DNA from: Priapulus caudatus
Taxonomy: Eukaryota > Priapulida > Priapulimorpha > Priapulimorphida > Priapulidae
NCBI RefSeq assembly: GCF_000485595.1
Contig: NW_014577239.1
Span: 140,544 to 161,570 of the forward strand
Length of the DNA: 21,027 bases
Direction of reading: 5' to 3'
Part shown: one piece after another, positions 1-8,310 of the stretch
Numbering within the stretch: the first letter of the stretch is position 1
Layout: the number at the start of each line of letters is the position of its first letter
Translations under genes and position numbers: made by a program
The notes under the pieces: generated by a model
What the model was told of the DNA's origin: nothing
Databases searched by the model: none
Seen by the model: only the letters and a program-made list of their open reading frames with translations

Positions 1-391
1 TACAGAGACATGAACGCTGATGACGATGCTACACACACAGAGACATGAACGCTGGTGACGATGCTACACACACAGAGACATGAACGCTGGTGACGATGCT
101 ACACACACAGAGACATGAACGCTGGTGACGATGCTACACGCACACAGAGACATGAACGCTGATGACGATGCTACACACACACACAGAGACATGAACGCTG
201 ATGACGATGCTACACACACAGAGACATGAACGCTGATGACGATGCTACACACACACAGAGACATGAACGCTGATGACGATGCTACACGTACAGAGACATG
301 AACGCTGATGACGATGCTACACGTACAGAGACATGAACGCTGATGACGATGCTACACACACACACAGAGACATGAACGCTGATGATGATGG
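1..391. repeat. 35-bp minisatellite, clean copy (window-edge fragment)
   Basis: About eleven head-to-tail copies of a unit with core GAGACATGAACGCTGATGAC then GATGCTACACACACA. The GAGACATG anchor falls at 5, 40, 75, 110, 147, 186, 221, 258, 293, 328 and 367, giving periods of 35, 37 or 39. The changes are all multiples of 2 and come from the CA dinucleotide tract inside each unit. Copies 2-4 carry GGTGAC instead of GATGAC, and two late copies carry CACGTACA instead of CACACACA. Copies are otherwise nearly identical, which implies recent homogenisation. The array is cut by the left window edge and ends in a G homopolymer at ~390-398. A reverse-strand open frame of 66 codons crosses it but is a repeat by-product: 35 is not a multiple of 3. 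Confidence 0.97.
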
Positions 392-1640
392 GGGGGGGAC
401 CCGCGTGATTCTAGCACCCCGCATTGTGTAATCGCACCCGTTACCGTCTGCTGCCGTCGTCTGTTTACAAGTAGCGCGCTAAAAGATTGTCTCTGACTGC
501 GGCAACGGTGACGGGACCCCCGCCAGCTGCCATCTCGCTGTTCTACAAATCACCCCTCCTCCCCGCGCGCCTTCTGACGTCAGCCATTGTTTCGCGCGTA
601 TCATTGTTTCACGCATAGAAATCTATATGCGCGTGTATTATCGGATGTCTATGGCTTCACGTATTTGCTGTGGCATGTGTGGTAGTTGCGACCGAGCGGA
701 GAATATTTGGTTCTTCCCGTGTTATTTTGTGTGTTTTCGCTGTGACGTGAATCCCAATTGATTCCCATCGAAGCGTGCTTAAATAATTATAATCGGTGGA
801 CTGTCCGGTGTGGCAGTAATTGTACTAACCATCACCACTGAGGCTGTTTAATAGCAGGGATAGTTTAATTGACAAAGATCGTTGGGAGATCGACAGGTGT
901 TGTTTGTTTAAACAGATATCGGCGTGGTTTGCTAGTATTAGATCTGCTTATCATGACAGACCGTTGCAGGCAGCTGTAGCATTATACGTTTGTTCTATGG
1001 CGAATCGCTACCGAAATGAGATATCTGCTTTCAGGTTATCAAGTTAAGCGTCGCAATTCTGCACGGGATTTCGGGTGAAAGTTTGCCCCCGCAATAACAG
1101 CTAAAAGCCGACTATTTATTTAGTCATTATAATTTCTAAAGTCGCCGCAACAAAAAACGAACCTCACATAAGCTCGGGCGTGCGTGACATAATAGTTGTA
1201 ATGGCTCATGCTTGCCAGCTGTTGTCGTTCGACGCCGATCAAGCTCGCTCCGTCGTCTGCGAGCGCATCTATTGTAATAACCGCGCAAAAATGCGGACCA
1301 ATTTAGTCCTTAGCGACTAAAGAGTTGAAGTGACCCCATCCCCCCCGACAGCCCGCGCTCGCTAATGCTTGGAGTGATAGTGCTGAATGCGAGATGGCTG
1401 CTGTGAATGTGAGCGGCGCACGAACAATAAATAAACAAACAGTGATGATCCCGCCTTAATCCCCGCCAGAGATAGTCTAGTGGGCAAATTATAGAAGATT
1501 GCCAGGCATGTATGCGCGCCGATGGCTAAGCCAGGTTAGCGGCCATTCAACCATTGCACGCAATGCTCACCGTGCGTCCGTTTCAACCTCCACCCCCTAC
1601 CCCGCCCCGCCCCAAGAAAAATCCCCCACGTTACCAGTTA
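391..1640. other. Unique non-coding flank, source of the 12456-14200 copy
   Basis: No exon, RNA gene or transposon is recognised. The stretch starts with the G run that ends the minisatellite and has mixed GC-rich and AT-rich segments. A degraded copy of it occurs at 12456-14200 in the same order and orientation; for example 857-883 is identical to 13096-13122 and the block 739-760 reappears near 12943-12965. It contains a consensus CRE palindrome at 575-582. It is most likely intronic or intergenic DNA. Confidence 0.8.
575..582. promoter_or_regulatory. CRE-type palindrome TGACGTCA
   Basis: A perfect TGACGTCA, the consensus CREB/ATF site. It may be chance, because no promoter or transcription start can be recognised nearby. 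A second identical octamer lies at 8063-8070. In the duplicated flank the corresponding position is corrupted. Confidence 0.2.
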
Positions 1641-2331
1641 CGCGCTCATTACATGAAGGTGAATGCCATTTTTGTGACGTTATATAGTCCCCAATATAAT
1701 TTATTATTTCAGTTGATAACTATCATTCACTACCACGTAAATAATTGAGCGCGCGCGTAACGTAGTCTTGGCCGCGGCACGACGTAATTCAGACAGTTAA
1801 TGTTTAATAGTATCATTTAAACTAATTGCGTGCTTTTTTGTATCGACATAAAATAATCGTGTCAATAAATTGCAGGTGTGTCTGTTGGCGGGCGCGCGCA
1901 CTCGGACCCGATTGTGTTGCCGCCATGGTTCGGCCCACGTCATAATTATCGCCTCTGAATTGTCTCAAACATTGCGTTTAATATTTAACATTTTAATCAA
2001 ACTAGATTAAACTTTTACATTAATGCTCCGTGTTCGCAGCCGTGGGGTCATTAATTGCGGCACGTCAGGGAATTCCGAACAAAAATTGTTAACAAAGCTC
2101 TGGGAGCGCGGCCAACGTTTCGCGCTTCGGGTGGGGCGGGAGGGCTTTTGAGCGGCGGAGGGTGGGAGGGAGGTTGTGCGGCGGAAGGGGGTGGAGATTT
2201 TTCGTAATTCAACTCGGCTGAAAATGAGTCACAGAATGAACGCCGGCCAGCAGGAACATTAATGATGCGACGCGGTGTTCATGAAGGTGACGGCCGTCGT
2301 GTGACCTTTCTATGCAGGTATATCGCCGCCG
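1641..2331. other. Non-coding, with G-rich patch at 2128-2193
   Basis: No supported gene. The + strand at 2128-2193 carries many runs of three or more G (at 2129-2144 and again at 2159-2192), so it could form a G-quadruplex on the + strand. The remainder is AT-rich with no clear exon or mobile element. Confidence 0.5.
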
Positions 2332-2362
2332 TTCGACATACAAGAACTGTTCGTATGTCGAA
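2332..2362. repeat. 31-bp near-perfect dyad
   Basis: The outer arms TTCGACATAC (2332-2341) and GTATGTCGAA (2353-2362) are perfect inverse complements. Inside them GAAC (2344-2347) and GTTC (2349-2352) form a second inverted pair around a single T, with only two unpaired A between the two layers. This is either a bipartite dyad for a dimeric DNA-binding protein or a short cruciform. No function can be assigned. Confidence 0.75.
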
Positions 2363-2376
2363 TAGTGATGTATCTG

Positions 2377-2388
2377 ATATGCGCATAT
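2377..2388. repeat. 12-bp perfect palindrome
   Basis: ATATGCGCATAT is self-complementary and lies 15 bp to the right of the 31-bp dyad. It could be chance in this AT/GC-alternating context. Confidence 0.4.
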
Positions 2389-2503
2389 GTGATGTATTGC
2401 TTACGGTTGGTCCGTGAGAATCACGTGGGAGCTATTTCGGCAAACAGCTGAACATAGCGCCGGCTTGGTATACGTGTTTATCGAGGACAAATTTCATGTA
2501 TTT

Positions 2504-2650
2504 TGTGCGTGCGTGCGTGCTTGCGTGCCTGTGCGTGCGTGTGTGTTTGTGTGTGCGCGTATGCGTGCGTGTGCGGGCGCGCCTCTGTGTGTGCGTGCGT
2601 GTGCGTGTGCGTGTGCGTGTGCGTGTGCGTGTGCGTGTGCGTGTGTGTAT
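2504..2650. repeat. GT/GCGT compound microsatellite
   Basis: A purine-pyrimidine alternating tract of GTGC and GT units, about 147 bp, with a regular GTGTGC section at ~2600-2645. Such tracts can adopt Z-DNA. It gives open frames of Val, Cys and Ala repeats that are not genes. Confidence 0.95.
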
Positions 2651-2719
2651 TGCGCGCTGGAGATGGAACCGATAATGTTTGTGCTTATTGTTATTGTTGC
2701 TGCTATAGTTATTGATGTT

Positions 2720-2772
<53 letters not shown>

Positions 2773-2782
2773 TGTTGTTGTT
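2720..2782. repeat. (GTC)n-(GTT)n trinucleotide repeat
   Basis: About 17 uninterrupted GTC units followed by four GTT units. This is a pure trinucleotide microsatellite, apparently outside any exon. The open frame that reads it as poly-Val has no supporting splice or codon evidence. Confidence 0.97.
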
Positions 2783-3108
2783 CGATGTGACCGTTATTGT
2801 GCATCACGTTCAAAACTTTGCATACCGTTTTTGTTGTAATTAGTAATTGATTAATTTGTATCACCTTGATTATTTATTTCTAATCGTTTCTTGAACGAAG
2901 TTTTCACTTGTCCGCCCGTTTTCCTTTTGTGATATTTTATTCATAATTTATCAGCTTTGTTATTCATTTCTATAATCATTGCTTGAACGCAGTTCCTGCT
3001 ATTGTGCGTCAATTGTTTTGAAAATGCGAGCCACGCTCGACAAAACTCCGAGGCGTAATATTTATCGGGCGCGTGGTTCTGGTTGTGTGTGCCGATACGT
3101 GAGCATTC

Positions 3109-3264
<156 letters not shown>

Positions 3265-3587
3265 GCGTGCGCGCAGCAGCAGTGCAGCACTCATCGCGTA
3301 CGCAGACGCCCGTCCCGTCGAAGTGGCCCGCATCGCCGCTTTCCCCCTGAAAGCATTGTGGCGATAAAACGCCGCCAGCGAGATAGCGCGTCTGGGAAGG
3401 AGGGATTCGCCTGCGCTGTTGTTTTACTGCGATAATTTTACCGATGTTGTAAAGCACAAATGCAGATCGAACGTCGGGCAATGCATATCATCTTACGTCG
3501 GGGGGTTTAGAGTGACGGACGAGCGCCATTTACATGTTTTTGTGTCATTTACATATGCTTCCCTATCTCTCTTTCTCGTCTCGGCAG

Positions 3588-3663
3588 TTTGAACGAGTTG
3601 CAGTGTGCGAAGATCCTTCAGTGCCTGTTGGGAGAGGTCACGTGGCTGCACAGCCGCAAGAAG
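3588..3663 (+). CDS. Candidate internal exon A of an unrecognised protein gene
   Basis: A 76-nt internal exon. The acceptor is a pyrimidine-rich run at 3559-3585 ending in CAG at 3585-3587. The donor is AAG|GTAGGT with GT at 3664. The preferred frame begins at base 3589, so base 3588 completes a codon from an earlier exon. It gives 25 residues starting LNELQCAKILQ and ending EVTWLHSRKK, and stops exactly at a codon boundary (phase 0). A second frame (from 3588) is also open, but it would not join exon B; the third has an immediate TGA. The peptide looks like an amphipathic helix followed by a basic end. I do not recognise the family. Its proposed partner is the phase-0 exon at 19062. The earlier exons lie left of the window or were not seen. 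Confidence 0.6.
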
Positions 3664-3933
3664 GTAGGTGCGCGTGAGCGTGTGCCACGCGATCACAAAA
3701 CGCGGGAGTACGTATTTAATTAATTTCCTTTACTCTATGACTTCTGTTAATAGAGAATCATTTACTTGCTCTTGCTCAGTTATTATATGTGCTTGCTTAT
3801 CTATGTTATACACCTGCTCCGGCTCAGTTATGTGAGCAAGAAGATACTGTTTTACAGAGGTGTGGTATATCTATCCAAATAGTGGTGATATCATACAAAT
3901 ATTTACCTTTTTGTGGGAGAAGCTACGAAGCTA

Positions 3934-4258
3934 TATACTACAGACCTGCCAACCCTTACGATTTTTTCGTATTCCTTACTAATTCCAAGATGTTTTTACG
4001 AATGTACGAACTAACTGAAAAACTTACGATTTTTTACGTCTTGAAAATTAATGTGTTTTTTACATTGGGAGCCGAGAAATATCTGGCGATTGTATGCGCA
4101 GCATTTTTGGATCTCGCGTTCACGTTGTTTTCGCGTGATCTAGAGTTAGTACTATCATTCATTGCACGCATAACATACAGAAAAGAATAACCGCCTGCTG
4201 CAAGAAAAGAAAAGCCTTACTATTTTCATGAATCACAGGTTGGCAGGTCTGTATACTA
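3934..4258. mobile_element. hAT-like MITE with TIRs and 7-bp target-site duplication
   Basis: The element is 311 bp (3941-4251). Its terminal inverted repeats are CAGACCTGCCAACC (3941-3954) and GGTTGGCAGGTCTG (4238-4251), perfect over 14 bp. It is bounded on both sides by the direct repeat TATACTA (3934-3940 and 4252-4258). The CAG...CTG ends and CAGACCTGCCAACC-type termini resemble hAT-superfamily elements. hAT normally makes 8-bp duplications; here 7 bp match exactly, so one end base may have mutated or the superfamily call may be wrong. TTACGA-type subterminal motifs recur near the left end (3956-3961, 4023-4028). No transposase is encoded; the open frame crossing it is non-coding. It is non-autonomous and would need a transposase elsewhere in the genome. 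Confidence 0.85.
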
Positions 4259-4305
4259 AACGCGAAGAATACTTTGTTGGGTGATGGTGAAGGAGTTTTA
4301 GAAAG

Positions 4306-4372
4306 CACACAAACACACATACGCATACGCGCTCATACACACGCACGCACGCACGCACGCACGCACACACGT
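4306..4372. repeat. (AC)/(ACGC) microsatellite
   Basis: An AC-rich tract with a pure ACGC core of roughly eight units at ~4338-4366, flanked by CA dinucleotides. A shorter tract of the same ACGC type is at 16440-16468. Confidence 0.95.
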
Positions 4373-5526
4373 CTCTCTGTCATTCGATCTTTACAATGTA
4401 GTGAGTCTGGCGGGCGCGGGCGGGTGGAACAACCTGTGTGAGTGTGAGCACGCGGATGAGAATCCCCTCACCCCGTGCCCTCCGACTGTTTTCCTATCAT
4501 CTTATGAAGCATTTCGCAATTGTATCGCGCGCCGTCGGCGTGTCAGGGAACCAGACAGCCCGTGTCAGCGCCGATTGTCGGCGAAACAAGGGCCGCGAAT
4601 TCCGCACTATTCACACACGTATCGGGCCTCGCGCACGAACGCGCCACGCAGACGATCCGTCTCTGCAGCGTGCGAAGCGACCGCTGTAATCCGTCTCCGC
4701 GCGTCAAAGGCGAGAACGATATTTCGCTGATGGGAGCATGTTTGTGTAAACGCCGTCTTTGACACGCTGATAAAACGGCAACAATCCGCCTTTGTCAAGC
4801 CCGTCTAAGATCTCATTTTTAATGTGCTTATTATATTTTTAAATCCGCCCGCTCAGCAGGCCCCAGAATTATCGCCCTGTGAGTTGGGGGGGTGAAAGCC
4901 GTGGTGGGCATACTGTCGTCACGGTAGCGTGGGCGAGGCGCTGACAATGGGCGCCGTGCCGGGCCCACGCGACACACAAGTGGACCAATTGTGTGTCGCC
5001 CGGCCGCTGCCGTGCTGCGCAGGCAGCGGGGTCGGTTATATTGTCGTTAATCACGGCGTAATTTGTACGTGGCGTTCCAGCCACAAGTGCTCTTTACCTG
5101 CATGATATATACGCATTACGTCCTAATGCCCGCTGTTGAAGTGGGAGCCTACAGGGCACGTTGGGAAGCTGAAGGGCAGTAGGGGAGTGTTGTGCTGGCC
5201 AGGGGAGCGATGCGTTATACATGCGGGTCCGCATCGTCTTTTTACCATGCTAGTTTCTGTAGGCTTTATTGCGCTTTTAGTCTCGACAGTCCCTTTTATT
5301 AAATGATCAGATTTCATTCCATTTTTAAAAGCACCTTATTAGTTCAGCTTATAAACACCTCGTTAGTTCGATTTATGTTCGAGATCAGTCATCGTCGATA
5401 TTAGTATCCATGTCCGTGTGATTGTCGCCGTCACATACCCGATTGATTCCCCGTAAATCGTTAAAGCTAGTCCGACACTATTATGTCGCACTGATATCCA
5501 GCGGATATATATCCAAAGATATATGA
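4373..5526. other. Non-coding stretch, nothing recognised
   Basis: GC-rich from 4390 to 5060, then more AT-rich. Open frames of 60-110 codons occur on both strands but lack splice context and overlap one another freely, as expected for GC-rich intron. No RNA gene or transposon ends were seen. Confidence 0.5.
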
Positions 5527-5887
5527 TTCTCGCATACTAGGTATGAGATATCCCCCGAGATAGCCACCGAGATAAATCCTCGGGATAACTTGCAGACCCC
5601 GACATGGGTTTATCTCGCACTACTTTTTAATCCAATGATTTTCCTTAATTACAAGGTCAAAGCTCACATTTACAGTTTTTGGCCAATTATGCAACAATAC
5701 TCAAAAGTAATTATTAAAAAAAAATTTAAAATAAATAAATTTAAAAAAATTAACCAAAAATTATATATATAAACATTGGAAATTTTGCAAAATATTGAAT
5801 TACTATTTGAACTGAAATGTTCTTTATGCAATAAAAAGTAAAAATACAAATACAAATACAACAAATGTAAAAAAAAATATGCGAGAA
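5527..5887. repeat. AT-rich island bounded by 10-bp inverted repeats (possible decayed MITE)
   Basis: TTCTCGCATA at 5527-5536 is the exact inverse complement of TATGCGAGAA at 5878-5887. Between them, ~5617-5880 is very AT-rich (A/T homopolymers, CAAATA repeats near 5845-5860), unlike the GC-richer neighbours. Related motifs flank it: GTATGAGATATCCC at 5540-5553 and GTATGAGACGGGATATCCC at 5911-5929. No target-site duplication is visible, so a mobile origin is only a suggestion. Confidence 0.4.
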
Positions 5888-6061
5888 AAAGGTGCTATCA
5901 CAGTACGCTCGTATGAGACGGGATATCCCATCTCAAGCTCATATACAGCTCGTCGTCATCTTAAGACTCGTCACATGTGCTACAAGTTCTCCACTATATA
6001 TAGGCCCTATGGGATGGGAATGACAATTTGTGTTTTCAGCTGAAAATAGCCGGGGTCCAGC

Positions 6062-6098
6062 GGGCGGGGGGGGGGGTTGCGGGGAGGGTAGCGGGGGG
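6062..6098 (+). other. G-quadruplex-prone G runs
   Basis: G runs at 6062-6064, 6066-6076, 6081-6084, 6086-6088 and 6093-6098 fit the four-run quadruplex pattern with short loops on the + strand. The 11-G homopolymer is also a likely sequencing-error site. Confidence 0.6.
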
Positions 6099-6319
6099 CG
6101 GTCAGGTCCAGGGCGAAGCCTGGTCAGGGGGTTCAGGAAGTTTTTGAATTTTCACAACTTACAAGGCATAAAATTGCATTAGGAGACACATACAGAACAG
6201 TATTGTTACAGAGCATATTACAGTACACTGCATGGAGTATATCTTGCACTGTCATTATCATAACACCAGAATTAATAATCAATACAAAAATTTACTTACA
6301 TTCTGCAAACAAAATTATT

Positions 6320-6609
6320 TTAATGTACACTTCGATCCACACTGTCCCAAAGGCTAACCTTTATATAATATAAGATGTTCATTGTCCAGGCAGTTTCAAA
6401 TTCACTGCAGTACAAACACTGTGCCTTGCCAGCTACATCGCACTTTCCGACATAGTCGTTCAACCGCTCCGTCACCTCTTCAGTTTTCTTCACGATTTTG
6501 ACACTCAGTGTGACAGATTTTTCTAACAAAGCGCCAGGAACTTGTTCCTCACATCTTTGTCGATCTCTGCTATGGTAGATGTGTCCGCCTTCTCAATTAA
6601 TCTCACCAT
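6320..6609 (-). pseudogene. Frameshifted coding relic with Cys-X2-Cys motif, probably transposon-derived
   Basis: Read on the minus strand, an open stretch starts at an ATG at 6609-6607 (MVRLIEKADTSTIAEIDKDV...) and runs to a stop near 6525. There the adjacent frame takes over with LEKSVTLSVKIVKKTEEVTE, continuing through GKCDVAGKAQCLYC to the stop near 6320. Composition on both sides of the shift is protein-like (charged amphipathic helix, then a CLYC pair set 7 residues after another Cys), unlike the low-complexity chance frames elsewhere. The CX2C pair recalls the zinc fingers at the start of transposase-like proteins, but no family can be named. A further minus-strand open stretch at 6619-6846, containing CDVCIHC, lies just upstream and may be part of the same dead gene. 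No splice sites were found that would make it intact. Confidence 0.4.
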
Positions 6610-7014
6610 ATTTAGTGGTCAAATGCATGAAAACACTGCTCGAAATGAATTCTGTTTCGATTTATTTTGCACACTCAAGCCGTACAAGGCCTTCATCATT
6701 TTACATACGCCCTCCACAGTACTTAACTGCAGACAGGCGTATTGTCTAGACGCATTGTCTGGTTGGCTGATACAATGTATACATACATCACATTTATGCT
6801 GGCGCTTTGCAGAATATTTGCTATCATTGCAAAAATTTGCTATCATTGCTTAATGGGATTACAATGTTACAAGCACTTGCTTTATTACAATGTTATTAAA
6901 ATGAAGGACTGCTTGACTGTAAAATGAATAATGTGGTATTACCCTCTCTACCCTCCCTCCGCCTAAAAATCTCAACGGATTTAGCAGTTTCGACAAATCG
7001 ACCCTACAACTTTT

Positions 7015-7030
7015 GAAATCCGCGGATTTC
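7015..7030. repeat. 16-bp perfect palindrome
   Basis: GAAATCCGCGGATTTC is fully self-complementary. It lies ~15-30 bp inside the right inverted repeat of the transposon-like segment, where it could be a subterminal transposase site. Confidence 0.6.
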
Positions 7031-7103
7031 GCGGCATCGCGGAGATTCGCCATCCCATAAGTGTAACGGCGATCACTCATATATGGTGTTATAACAGTAT
7101 AAT

Positions 7104-7129
7104 AATATATATATATATTATATATATAT
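7104..7129. repeat. (AT)n tract
   Basis: A pure AT alternating tract interrupted once by TT at ~7119. It is a simple microsatellite. Confidence 0.9.
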
Positions 7130-7486
7130 GCAGGATAATAATGACAATGTGGTAAATATTAATATAATGTGTAAGCTGCTTATGGCGTTTATAATACTCT
7201 CCTGATTTTTATTTATTAAAATTCTTTCGCTCTCGGCGGGCAATCAATCAAGCGGCTTCTAGTCTTTCACGCGTTGGTGGTTGTTTATTATATTTCTCCG
7301 TGGTGCTCGACTCTTTCTCCTTCTGATTTGAGTGTTTTTGATTTTGGTATTACCGGCGGGCGAGTTTCGCAGCATCCTGGTTTAATTTATTTCCCGATTG
7401 GCGCGCAATCCGTGCCTCACACGGCTCGCTGATATATCCTACCCTCCCTGTCTCTCTGCGGCGATTAGTGCGAGTACGTGCTATAC

Positions 7487-7529
7487 GCAGCCGGGGCCGG
7501 CTGCAGCATCGGCAGGCGAGCCTGCTGCC
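7487..7529. repeat. Two adjacent GC-rich inverted repeats
   Basis: GCAGCCGG-GG-CCGGCTGC (7487-7504) is a perfect 8-bp-arm hairpin. GCAGGC-GA-GCCTGC (7512-7525) follows within 8 bp. Both could extrude as short stable hairpins. The function is unknown. Confidence 0.6.
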
Positions 7530-8062
7530 CCCGCGCATTTATCCGCATTATTGTCTCATTATTTACATCCGCGCCCCAATTCATTCTGCACGTTTTTTAT
7601 TCGGACTCATTACCGGTAGCGATCGCTCGGCGCTTTCCGCCAGCTCCTCTGCGAGACTAGTTAGGGAGTGCGCGGTGTAAATAGTGGTTTGCTGATCGGC
7701 CGAGTTTTGTTGGGGGGCGTGGTCGGAGACTGGGCTGCACGCGTCATTGATTTCGGATATAACGACGTCGTGCGCGGAAATAAACGCGAGTGTTTGCGTT
7801 TCGTATGACACCGCTCGCGTGTGACGCGTCGTGTGGTCGGCGAATATTCTCCTCTAACTTCGTATCAATGATTAAATGTTCTAAATTAACAATCAACGGA
7901 AAACGTCAACTCGTCGAGAATAGTTGGGAAAGCGATTTCGCACAGTATTATGTATGGTAATTAATATGAAACGTGAAAATCATGTTATACCGGGATAATA
8001 ATTAGGCTGAGATGATTTATTGTACCGTCTTATTCGGGTGTATTTACGCGAAATCAGCGTAG

Positions 8063-8070
8063 TGACGTCA
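8063..8070. promoter_or_regulatory. CRE-type palindrome TGACGTCA
   Basis: A second exact TGACGTCA in the window, in an AT/CG mixed stretch just before the repeat zone. No promoter is recognisable, so it may be chance. Confidence 0.2.
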
Positions 8071-8205
8071 GTTCTTTCGCGCGTTGGTCGGTGCCACAGT
8101 TTTAATAGACTCCGGGAGAGAGAGAAGAGATGACCTCCTCGATAGAGAATAGAGAGATTGAAGTTTATGCTCGATGTCCTTACTTTCTATTCCTACTGTT
8201 ATCAC

Positions 8206-8310
8206 ACACAGCACACACACACCACACGAGACACACGACAGCACACACCACACCACACACACACACCACAACACACACACAACGACACACACACACACAC
8301 ACACACTACA
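8206..8310. repeat. Degenerate (CA)n tract at left edge of the second minisatellite
   Basis: A CA run broken by scattered inserted C, G or A bases (CACC, CAGC, CACGA). The interruptions look like sequencing insertions rather than fixed substitutions. It marks the change from clean to noisy sequence. Confidence 0.85.

Larger units (their letters stand above)
6008..7059 (-). mobile_element. Decayed DNA-transposon-like segment (~1.05 kb)
   Basis: TATGGGATGGGAAT at 6008-6021 matches the inverse complement of 7045-7059 (TATGGGATGGCGAAT) with a single inserted base, giving a possible 14-15-bp terminal inverted repeat. Inside are several minus-strand coding relics (6859-7080, 6619-6846, 6320-6609) broken by stops and a frameshift. 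A G-rich sequence at 6050-6135 is of the sort often seen near transposon ends. No clear target-site duplication flanks the ends, so the exact boundaries are uncertain. It could instead be two unrelated relics side by side. Confidence 0.4.
7130..8205. other. Non-coding stretch, partly GC-rich, nothing coding recognised
   Basis: The section 7370-7850 is GC- and CpG-rich with short open frames on both strands. The frames overlap heavily and have no splice support. Paired GC-rich palindromes lie at 7487-7529 and a CRE octamer at 8063-8070. There is no RNA gene or mobile element. It is the last clearly clean stretch before the corrupted repeat zone. Confidence 0.5.

Noticed and set aside
64-264. 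Reverse-strand open frame of 66 codons across the minisatellite
   Set aside because: It is a reading of the 35-bp tandem unit, open only because 37- and 39-bp copies shift the frame past a TAG. No start context or splice support.
2414-2839. 141-codon open frame with Cys/Ala/Val repeats
   Set aside because: Its length is due to the GT/GCGT and GTC microsatellites; no splice sites or homology-like segments.
3789-4190. 133-codon open frame
   Set aside because: It runs through the left boundary of the MITE (3941), so it mixes host intron and transposon sequence, and has no recognisable domain.
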